The notes below the pieces were generated by a model that saw only the letters and a list, made by a program, of their open reading frames with translations, was not told where the DNA came from and did no database searches. This document shows, in pieces, positions 6,787 through 12,114 of a stretch of DNA of 12,114 nucleotides (the first letter of the stretch is position 1; each line of letters opens with the position of its first letter). Location of the stretch: positions 1 through 12,114 of the forward strand of contig JASIBM010000664.1 in assembly GCA_030045175.1 (NCBI GenBank), written 5' to 3'. The position numbers were made by a program, and so were the translations under genes. The DNA comes from Streptosporangiaceae bacterium (GTDB lineage: Bacteria; Actinomycetota; Actinomycetes; Streptosporangiales; Streptosporangiaceae).

Positions 6787-7689
6787 GTGATGCTTATACT
6801 GGCGACGATTTCCGATATGAAACGGCTCGCCTTGGTCATGAATCTTGCGTCGGGCGAGACCAGCGTGATGCCGGTTAGAGCGGAATTCATGGACCCCACC
6901 ATACGCGGGCGGGCGCAATGCCGCCCATTTGGCATCACCTGGAATGCAAGTGAGCTCTATATCGTCAACAATCGCCAGCTGCTGGTGTTCGACAAGAACT
7001 TCACGTTCCTGCGAATATCGCCCACCCGACTGCAAGTAAATACGCATCAACTGTGTTACAATAATCAACGGGTATGGGCTGCTAGTCCATGGATTAATTC
7101 GCTTGTGGGTGTACCGGAAAACGCATCCGGCTCAGCGGTTGAATTCGACATCAGGAAGCAGGTCATCCACGACTACGATTCCGGGGAAGGATCAGAAGAA
7201 GAAGACATCTATCATTTCAACTCATTGCTCTGGGCGGAAGGCAGTTTGTTTGTCGCCGCGCACGGCCGGGGCGGCCCTAGTTTTATAAATCAATACGATG
7301 CCGAGACGTTTCGGCTGCTGAGCGTACGCGACGAGGATGTCGGAGGTCATATCCATGGCCTCGCCTGCCACGAGGGCGAGCTTTTCTGGCTGAGTACAGC
7401 GACGAACGAGATAAGATCCGACGCGGGTTACTGCCGGCCGTTGTCCAGGTCGGGGTATGCGCGCGGCTTCGCCGTGACTAGCAGGTATTTTGTCGTGGCG
7501 ATCTCTGAGTACCTGAAACGTGGCCTCCGGCATTGCGGGGACTCATGGATACAGTTGATTGACCGCCAGAATGATCAGCTGATCAGCGAGCTGCTACTAA
7601 AAGACGCTGGCAGCGTAAACGACTTGCGCATACTGGACGAATACGATTTTGCGCATTGCGTCAGCCCGTTCAATACGCCTGCCGGCTGA
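6787..7689 (+). CDS. Beta-propeller-like protein of unknown function
   Basis: I do not recognise the family of this 300-residue protein. It has no signal peptide, membrane segment or familiar catalytic motif, so it is probably cytoplasmic. Its pattern is that of a beta-propeller: short hydrophobic strands alternating with polar turns, and recurring units such as FGITWNASELYIVNN, HQLCYNNQRVWAAS, NSLLWAEGSLFVAA and HGLACHEGELFWLS, spaced about 40-60 residues apart. These resemble the blades of NHL- or SMP-30-like proteins. The start is uncertain. GTG 6787 and ATG 6790 keep the first strand LILATIS, but the nearest purine-rich stretch (6770-6775) lies 11 or more bases from GTG 6787, and an in-frame TGA at 6781 limits the N-terminus. 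Base composition is clearly less GC-rich than in the NRPS and the ABC-2 operon, hinting at separate origin. Its position beside the StrR-like operator suggests a cluster role, for example as a binding or scaffold protein; that is inference. Confidence 0.82.
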   Translation: MMLILATISDMKRLALVMNLASGETSVMPVRAEFMDPTIRGRAQCRPFGITWNASELYIVNNRQLLVFDKNFTFLRISPTRLQVNTHQLCYNNQRVWAASPWINSLVGVPENASGSAVEFDIRKQVIHDYDSGEGSEEEDIYHFNSLLWAEGSLFVAAHGRGGPSFINQYDAETFRLLSVRDEDVGGHIHGLACHEGELFWLSTATNEIRSDAGYCRPLSRSGYARGFAVTSRYFVVAISEYLKRGLRHCGDSWIQLIDRQNDQLISELLLKDAGSVNDLRILDEYDFAHCVSPFNTPAG

Positions 7690-7703
7690 CAAGGCTCAGG
7701 CGT
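7675..7703. terminator. Inverted repeat at the propeller/permease convergent junction
   Basis: ACGCCTG (7675-7681) and CAGGCGT (7697-7703) form a perfect seven-base stem with a 15-base loop. It spans the stop codon of the plus-strand propeller gene and reaches into the last codons of the opposing permease gene. Being symmetric, it could act on both strands. No T-run follows. Confidence 0.4.
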
Positions 7704-8523
7704 CGCGGAGGCGGAGCAGGAGGGCGCCGACGGCGAGGGCTCCGACGGCCCACAGGGCGAGCACGCCGAGCCCCTGCCAGGGCGTGAGCGGCAAAGCCTG
7801 TACGTCGACCGTGTCCTGGATGTACAGGCCGGCGGTCATCGGCCCGATCTGCTCCAGGTGCCGGTGCCAGTGCGGGTTGCTCACCACGCTGGTCACGACC
7901 GGGAACAGGTAAAGCAGGCCGAGGACGAGCCCGATCGCCACCGCCGATTCCCGCACGATGGTCGCGACGCCGAGGCTGAGCAAGGCGATCAGGACGAGGT
8001 AGAGAACCGACCCGCAGGCGGCCCGCAGCACCGGCCCGTCGCCCAGGGACAGCGGCGGATATCCGTGCGCCGGGGTGAAGCCGCGCCCGGGCAGGATCAG
8101 TCGTCCGGCCAGCACTGACACCAGCACCGTCACGGCACCCACCGCGAGGACCAGGCCGCTGATCAGCGCGGCCTTGGCGGCCAGCACCGTCAGGCGGCGT
8201 GGCATCGCGGTCAGCGTGATCTTGATCATGCCGCTGCTGTACTCGTTGCTGACCGCCAGCACGGCGATGATCGCCACGATCGCCTGGCCGAGCTGGACGC
8301 CGCTGAGGCTGAGCTTGGCCGCGTCCGCCTGGCAGCCGGACTGGCAGGTCGCCGAGGCGTCCGCGCCCGTGCTCACCGCGATGGTGAGCACGGCGACGGT
8401 GAGCAGCAGCCAGCCGGTGCTCGCGAGGGTGCGGAGCTTGGTCCACTCCGCGTGCAAGGTCGGGGCGTGCAGGGCCGGGCTATCGCGGCGGGCGCGGCTC
8501 AGCCCGGCGGCGGGCGGGCTCAC
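7696..8523 (-). CDS. ABC-2 type transporter permease (second permease of the operon)
   Basis: This 275-residue integral membrane protein has about six hydrophobic segments. It starts with HAEWTKLRTLASTGW, the amphipathic entry of this family, and carries NEYSSGMIKITL followed by the VLAAK segment, matching the NEY/SEYR-G-I-TTL pattern of actinobacterial ABC-2 permeases. It ends in LRLRDA. I chose GTG 8523 because it overlaps the stop of the preceding permease as GTGA and has GGAGG (8529-8533) five bases upstream. A frame open to 8604 would overlap that gene by 85 bases and adds only a Gly/Pro/Arg-rich stretch. The protein is paralogous to its upstream neighbour, so the two probably pair into one channel served by the single ATPase. 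The substrate is unknown. Confidence 0.9.
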   Translation of the reverse strand: MSPPAAGLSRARRDSPALHAPTLHAEWTKLRTLASTGWLLLTVAVLTIAVSTGADASATCQSGCQADAAKLSLSGVQLGQAIVAIIAVLAVSNEYSSGMIKITLTAMPRRLTVLAAKAALISGLVLAVGAVTVLVSVLAGRLILPGRGFTPAHGYPPLSLGDGPVLRAACGSVLYLVLIALLSLGVATIVRESAVAIGLVLGLLYLFPVVTSVVSNPHWHRHLEQIGPMTAGLYIQDTVDVQALPLTPWQGLGVLALWAVGALAVGALLLRLRDA

Positions 8524-9419
8524 GCGTCCCTCCGGCGCAGCAGGTAGGCCGCCAGTAGCAGGGCCAGCGCCGTCCACCCGCACAGCACGGCGAAGCCGGT
8601 CCACGGCGCTAGCGGGAAGAAGCCGGTTGGTGGCGTAGTCACGGCGAGGAAGTACTTCGGCGTGGGCTGCTGCAGGGCGAAGGCGGCGGCCGGGGTGACC
8701 CGCAGCAGAAAGCCGGCGACGCCGGTCGCCCCGCTGCCGTTACTGACCGACAGGAAGTAAGGGAACACGATCGTCAGGATCGCGATGGTGACCGCGGACC
8801 CGCTGCGGCGCACGATGGTGGCGATGGCGAGGGTGAACACGGCGGCCAAGGCGATCAGTGCCGCCGTGCCTGCGATGACGCGCAGTTCGGTCGGCCACCG
8901 TACCGTGAACATGGAAATGCCACGGTGGTGAGCTAGATCGGTAGCGAAGATCACCGCGCCGGCGGCGCCTGCCAGCCCGGCCACGAAGGCGACCGCGCCG
9001 ATCACGATCGCCTTCGCCGCCAGCACCCGGCCACGGACCGGGTTCGCGGCCAGCGTCGTGCGGATCAGGCCTCGCCGGTACTCGGTGCTCATGAACATCG
9101 TCGCGACCACGACCACCGCGATCAGCCCGGCGAACGTGCCGATGAGGTAGAGCGCGATGGTGTTCGCTGGAGCGGCGAGGTTGCCGCTCGATGAGCACCC
9201 CGCGACGTGCTGGCCTGGCGGGCAGGCCCTGGAGCCGCTGGCCTTGACCCCGCCTCCGGAGGCGTACAGGCCGAACAGGACGATCACAAGCGCCGCGCCG
9301 ATCATGCCGGTAACCCAGCCGCGCACCGTGCGGAACTTGGTCCACTCCGCGTACAGCAACTGGGCGAAATCGCCGCGCCTAGCCGGCGCGGACGAGTGAT
9401 AGGGCCTGACCGTGGTCAT
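8520..9419 (-). CDS. ABC-2 type transporter permease (first permease of the operon)
   Basis: This 299-residue membrane protein has the family opening YAEWTKFRTVRGW and about six membrane segments (roughly residues 34-56, 86-110, 130-160, 178-203, 210-226 and 272-293). The conserved STEYRRGLIRTTLAANP segment precedes the third one, and the C-terminus is LLRRRDA. An extracytoplasmic loop after the first segment has two cysteines (in ACPPGQ and AGCSSSG) that could form a disulfide; the sister permease has a similar Cys pair (CQSGC). The ATG overlaps the ATPase stop as ATGA, and its own stop overlaps the next start as GTGA, so all three genes are probably translationally coupled. With the ATPase it forms an importer-independent export or membrane-transport unit. 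The substrate is not known. Confidence 0.92.
   Translation of the reverse strand: MTTVRPYHSSAPARRGDFAQLLYAEWTKFRTVRGWVTGMIGAALVIVLFGLYASGGGVKASGSRACPPGQHVAGCSSSGNLAAPANTIALYLIGTFAGLIAVVVVATMFMSTEYRRGLIRTTLAANPVRGRVLAAKAIVIGAVAFVAGLAGAAGAVIFATDLAHHRGISMFTVRWPTELRVIAGTAALIALAAVFTLAIATIVRRSGSAVTIAILTIVFPYFLSVSNGSGATGVAGFLLRVTPAAAFALQQPTPKYFLAVTTPPTGFFPLAPWTGFAVLCGWTALALLLAAYLLRRRDA
8529..8533 (-). promoter_or_regulatory. Shine-Dalgarno deciding the start of the second permease
   Basis: On the minus strand this reads GGAGG, five bases before GTG 8523 and inside the last codons of the preceding permease gene. It supports the GTGA-overlap start over the longer in-frame alternative. Confidence 0.7.
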
Positions 9420-10399
9420 CGCGCCGTTCCCCCGGCAGCCTGGGCAGCGCGGGCGGCGCGGAATTCCACCGCGTCACGGGTGAGTTCCATGTAGGCCTCC
9501 TCCAGAGTCGCCCGGTGGGTGGTCACCTCGGCGAACGTGACATGGTTCGCGCTGAGGGCAGCCACGGTCCGTTCCGCGGAAAGGCCAGTCACCAACAGGA
9601 CATCCGGTGCGGTCGCGGTGACCTTAGCACCCGCATCGGCCAGGACCTTCATCGCCTCGGCGAGCGCCGAGGTGCGCAGTTCGACGCGGTCCCCGGACGC
9701 GGCCGCGATCAGGTCCTTGACGCTGGTATCGGCGATGACCTTGCCTCGGCCGATCACCACGAGGTGATCGGCGGTGTCTTCAAGCTCGCTCATCAGGTGG
9801 CTGGAGACGAACACGGCCCGGCCCTGCCCGCCCAGCGAGCGCAGGAAACCGCGCATCCACACGATGCCCTCGGGGTCCATGCCGTTGAACGGCTCGTCCA
9901 GCATGAGGATGGGCGGGTCGCCGAGCAGCGCGGCGGCGATGCCGAGGCGCTGCCGCATGCCGAGCGAGAAGCCGCCCGCTGGCCGCCTGATCACCGACTC
10001 CAGGCCCGCCTGCTCGACCACCTCGTCGACCCGCCGGCTGCCCAGGCCCTGGGAGTGGGCCAGCCACAGCAGGTGGTTGCGGGCGGTACGGCTCGGCTGA
10101 AGCGAGCTGGCGTCAAGCAGCGAGCCTACGTGGGTCAGCGGGTGCCGCAGGCTCCAGTACGGTTGCCCCTCGATCAGGGCGGTGCCCTGGTCGGCCGAGT
10201 CCAGGCCGAGTATTACCCGCATAGTGGTCGACTTCCCGGCCCCGTTCGGGCCAACGAAGCCCGTGACCTGCCCGTATCGGACGCTGAAGGTCATCCCGTC
10301 CAGTGCCTGCGTCGATCCGAACCGCTTGTGCAGGCCGTCCACCTCGATCGCGGCACGGTCGGCTGTCAGCTGGTCCGCAGGCACAGGATTAATCAGCAA
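9416..10399 (-). CDS. ABC transporter ATP-binding protein (ABC-2 exporter, drug-efflux type)
   Basis: This 327-residue cytoplasmic ATPase energises the two downstream permeases. Walker A GPNGAGKST, signature FSLGMRQRL (a degenerate LSGGQ, as is common in DrrA/CcmA-like ATPases), Walker B ILMLDEPFNGMD and H-loop SSHLMSE are all present. A C-terminal domain of about 100 residues (after residue 215), ending in the ATLEEAYMELT helix, is typical of this subfamily. The start is an unusual TTG at 10399, supported by GAGAGGAA on the minus strand at 10406-10413, six bases away. It is the first gene of a three-gene operon, and its stop overlaps the next start as ATGA. Relatives act in antibiotic efflux or self-resistance; whether this one serves the neighbouring peptide cluster is open. 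Confidence 0.95.
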   Translation of the reverse strand: MLINPVPADQLTADRAAIEVDGLHKRFGSTQALDGMTFSVRYGQVTGFVGPNGAGKSTTMRVILGLDSADQGTALIEGQPYWSLRHPLTHVGSLLDASSLQPSRTARNHLLWLAHSQGLGSRRVDEVVEQAGLESVIRRPAGGFSLGMRQRLGIAAALLGDPPILMLDEPFNGMDPEGIVWMRGFLRSLGGQGRAVFVSSHLMSELEDTADHLVVIGRGKVIADTSVKDLIAAASGDRVELRTSALAEAMKVLADAGAKVTATAPDVLLVTGLSAERTVAALSANHVTFAEVTTHRATLEEAYMELTRDAVEFRAARAAQAAGGTAR

Positions 10400-10489
10400 G
10401 TTCTATTCCTCTCAGGTGCGAGCCGATGACGGATTGCAGCGACGGTCCTGGTGGGAAACACAGATTGCTAGTAACTCATCATCTCAGCG

Positions 10490-10506
10490 CCATGGTGACA
10501 CCACGG
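10490..10506. promoter_or_regulatory. 17-bp dyad, candidate operator upstream of the ABC-2 operon
   Basis: CCATGGTG-A-CACCACGG is a near-perfect palindrome with one mismatched pair. It overlaps a GGTGACA direct repeat (10494-10500 and 10505-10511, an 11-bp period, about one helix turn) and a second inverted repeat, ACCACG (10500-10505) with CGTGGT (10515-10520). It lies 91 bp upstream of the ATPase start. Small ABC-2 operons are often repressed by a GntR-type protein, but no regulator gene is visible, so the bound protein is unknown. Confidence 0.45.
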
Positions 10507-10523
10507 TGACAAATCGTGGTCTC

Positions 10524-10538
10524 GCTCAGCGGCTGAGC
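10524..10538. repeat. Perfect 15-bp inverted repeat
   Basis: GCTCAGC and GCTGAGC flank a single central G. It sits 18 bp to the right of the CCATGGTG dyad, in the space between the ABC-2 operon and the helicase frame. It may be another protein-binding site or a short hairpin; the role is unknown. GCTGAGC recurs at 10599-10605. Confidence 0.5.
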
Positions 10539-10665
10539 TGCCAGACAGGACCGCAGGCAACAGGGCAGGATAGACAGCCTGCGCGGAGCAGAGCTAGTCG
10601 CTGAGCCGGTTCCTGCCGATCAGCTGGTCTCCCCTGAGCTCGTTCCCTTCCTGCCGTTCCGGACT

Positions 10666-11625
10666 TTGAACCCAGCCCAGGCGGAAGCATTGCCCCAGGT
10701 TCTCGGGCATGACGACAACCTCCTGGTGGTCGCGCCGACTGGTGCGGGCAAGACAGTCATAGGGATGGCCGCCGCGCTGCGGACTGTGGTCCAGCACCGG
10801 CGCAAGTCGGCGTGGCTGGTGCCACAGCGTTCCCTGACTGACGAGCTGGACCGCGAGCTCGCCGGCTGGCGGCAGCAAGGGCTGCGGGTAGAACGGCTGT
10901 CCGGTGAGCACACCGTCGACATCGAGCGGATTCGCCGGGCCGACCTGTGGGTGGCCACCACGGAGAAGTTCGAGGCCATTTGCCGCGCGTCGGCATTCCG
11001 TGATGCGCTGGCCGAGGTCGGGTCGCTCGTGGTGGACGAGATTCACATGCTGGGGGACTCTGCTCGAGGACCAGTCCTGGAGGCTCTGCTCGCGCGGGTG
11101 CGCGATGGCGGCACTCCGACCAGGATCGTCGGACTGTCGGCGACTATCGCGAACGCCGGACAGATCGCCGAGTGGCTGCGGGCACGGCTGCTTTCAGTCG
11201 ACTGGCGGCCAGGGAGCCTTACCTGGCAGCTTCCTGTTATCCCCGCCAATTCCGACTTCGCGGTGACCGAGGCGGCGCGGACCCGGCTGGCTGCTGCCAT
11301 CACGGCTCGCGTTACCGCCGATGGCGGAAGCGCCCTTATCTTTTGCGGCAGCAAGCGCAATGTACGGCGGACCGCACTGGTAATCGCGGCGAGCCGCGGA
11401 GTGAATGTCTCTGGCGCCGGCGCTAACAACACCGAACGCCTCAGGCAAGCGTGCCGCGAGGCCAGGATCGGCTTGCACTACCAGGGGTGGGAACATCGGC
11501 GGGAAGCTGAGCAGGGGTTCCGGGACCGGGACATCGATGTTCTCGTCGCCACCGTAGCCGTGCAGAACGCCGTCACGTCGGGCGATTTATCCGATCTTGA
11601 CCCAATGCCACTTAGCTTGAGTTGA
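10666..11625 (+). CDS. DEAD/DEAH-box helicase, truncated, probable pseudogene
   Basis: The 319-residue frame encodes a superfamily 2 helicase core: APTGAGKT (residues 23-30), motif Ia region VPQRSLTDEL (52-61), DEIH (124-127), LSAT (157-160), a second RecA-like domain with LIFCGSK, and motif V start DVLVAT (291-296). After ATVAV (about base 11560) the sequence runs on into an unrelated tail and stops. Motif VI and the whole C-terminal part, several hundred residues in relatives as I recall, are missing. At the other end, TTG 10666 is the only common start codon, yet the frame is open back to 10537 and reads like helicase sequence (PFRTLNPAQAEALP, the region before motif I). The gene therefore seems damaged at both ends. 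No good ribosome-binding site precedes the TTG. It probably makes no working enzyme. Confidence 0.78.
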   Translation: MNPAQAEALPQVLGHDDNLLVVAPTGAGKTVIGMAAALRTVVQHRRKSAWLVPQRSLTDELDRELAGWRQQGLRVERLSGEHTVDIERIRRADLWVATTEKFEAICRASAFRDALAEVGSLVVDEIHMLGDSARGPVLEALLARVRDGGTPTRIVGLSATIANAGQIAEWLRARLLSVDWRPGSLTWQLPVIPANSDFAVTEAARTRLAAAITARVTADGGSALIFCGSKRNVRRTALVIAASRGVNVSGAGANNTERLRQACREARIGLHYQGWEHRREAEQGFRDRDIDVLVATVAVQNAVTSGDLSDLDPMPLSLS

Positions 11626-12009
11626 TCTTCGTCCGGGTCGTGTCGCGGGGCGCTGTCCTGTCTGGCTGCCGTCCGGCTCGAGTCCGGCCCCATGCTGGGG
11701 TTCTGCGCGCCCGCCCGACAGGGCAAAGCATGCAATCCGGGCGCCGGCTCCGCGGCTGCCGGCCTGGAGCGGCCCTGGCGCGGCCCTGGCGCGGCCCCTG
11801 GCCGGACGAGATGTCGTCCCATGGGCCACTTGATCAGCTCACGTCACAGGCCATGATCGTTCTGGCTGAATGAATGGCGGATTGGTCCGGTCCGGCCGGG
11901 TGGATGGCACATTGACCAGGCCGGCGACGGCGCGACAGGCGGAACGAAAGGGGTGATGGTGATGAACCGGGCGTGTCGGCGGGACCGTGCCGGCACGCGG
12001 GCCATTGCC
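11626..12009. other. 384 bp without a supportable gene
   Basis: Short frames exist on both strands, but none has a believable start or codon bias, or resembles a known family. The stretch starts just after the helicase frame breaks off. It holds an 11-bp tandem repeat, the palindrome CCCATGGG (11818-11825), a small CCCCA/TGGGG hairpin (11688-11700) and a 12-bp palindrome, CGTGCCGGCACG (11986-11997), 13 bp past the stop of the right-hand minus-strand gene. It could be the end of an inserted element or a rearrangement scar. No complete terminal inverted repeats are visible within the window. Confidence 0.5.
11771..11803. repeat. 11-bp tandem repeat, two exact copies plus one variant
   Basis: GGCCCTGGCGC at 11771-11781 is repeated exactly at 11782-11792, followed by the variant GGCCCCTGGCC (11793-11803). 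It lies in the non-coding stretch to the right of the broken helicase. Confidence 0.7.
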
Positions 12010-12114
12010 CTATCCTTCCTCGGTGACGCCGAGGACCTGCTTGCCGATCTCGGTGGCGAGCACCTCCGTCGAGTAGGCCATGAGCTGGCCGGCCTCGGCG
12101 TCGCGCAGGTGCCG
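12010..12114 (-). CDS. Unidentified protein, C-terminal 34 residues, running off the right edge
   Basis: The minus strand from the right edge is open for 34 codons and ends with TAG at 12010-12012. The peptide includes HLRDAEAGQLMAYSTEVLA, followed by a short helix-like stretch and the ending TEEG. Third codon positions are almost all G or C, as in real genes of this organism, whereas the opposite-strand frame through the same bases is much less biased, so I take the minus strand as coding. I do not recognise the family. No strong terminator follows; only the 12-bp palindrome at 11986-11997 lies downstream. Confidence 0.55.
   Translation of the reverse strand, partial: RHLRDAEAGQLMAYSTEVLATEIGKQVLGVTEEG

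Noticed and set aside
8524..8604. Longer N-terminus for the second permease, starting at 8604
   Set aside because: It would overlap the preceding permease by 85 bp and add only Arg/Gly/Pro-rich residues. GTG 8523 has a GGAGG and the family-typical GTGA coupling.
9515..10429. 304-residue plus-strand frame inside the ABC ATPase
   Set aside because: Antisense to an ATPase with all Walker and signature motifs; composition is typical of a shadow frame.
11478..11873. Short frames on both strands (11478-11822 minus, 11587-11829 minus, 11622-11873 plus)
   Set aside because: No coherent codon bias, no ribosome-binding site, Arg/Pro/Ala-rich translations and partial overlap with the helicase.
11956..12114. 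Plus-strand frame starting ATG 11956 after AAAGGGG, open to the right edge
   Set aside because: Third positions are far less G/C-biased than in the minus-strand frame through the same bases, and the peptide is Arg-rich; the minus strand reads as the real gene. It cannot be fully excluded from so few codons.
1..12114. CRISPR arrays, tRNA or rRNA genes, riboswitches, complete insertion sequences
   Set aside because: I saw no regularly spaced repeats, tRNA-like cloverleaf or CCA ends, rRNA segments, known aptamer cores or paired terminal inverted repeats with a transposase on reading both strands.

Overview
The window looks like a high-GC actinomycete chromosome segment. Most genes strongly prefer G or C at the third codon position, GTG and TTG starts are used, stop/start overlaps are common, and the gene families are typical of Actinobacteria. 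Nothing in the sequence fixes the genus.

Left part (1-7689): the end of a non-ribosomal peptide biosynthetic gene cluster. It holds the 3' part of an NRPS gene (end of a condensation domain, then A, PCP and a chain-terminating thioesterase). A cytochrome P450 follows 46 bp downstream on the same strand. Convergent to these is a large single-chain type I ABC exporter, the likely product export pump. Divergent from the exporter is a 300-residue beta-propeller-like protein of unknown function. The 268-bp divergent spacer carries a perfect 9-bp inverted repeat with an 11-bp spacer. Its layout and bases match, as I remember it, the consensus bound by StrR/NovG-family pathway-specific activators. 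This suggests that the exporter, the beta-propeller gene, or both are under cluster-specific control.

Middle part (7696-10399): a compact minus-strand operon, read right to left: an ABC ATPase with a TTG start, then two related ABC-2 type permeases. The genes are joined by ATGA and GTGA overlaps, which implies translational coupling. It may be a drug-resistance or efflux unit at the cluster edge, or an unrelated neighbour. A control region with several dyads lies upstream (10490-10538).

Right part (10537-12114): a DEAD/DEAH-box helicase that appears broken. Its helicase-like reading frame runs upstream of any usable start codon, and its C-terminus departs from the expected sequence before motif VI. 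About 380 bp follow with no supportable gene. At the right edge is the last 34 codons of an unidentified minus-strand gene. This end looks like decayed or rearranged accessory DNA.

Working model: the NRPS loads and condenses a probably hydrophobic last residue and releases the peptide through its thioesterase. The P450 oxidises the peptide or a carrier-bound amino acid, and the type I exporter secretes it. The propeller protein is the least understood member. Strongest leads: the StrR/NovG-type operator, the abrupt change of codon choice around the adenylation core, the Asn in place of the conserved I-helix Thr of the P450, and the unassigned propeller gene.
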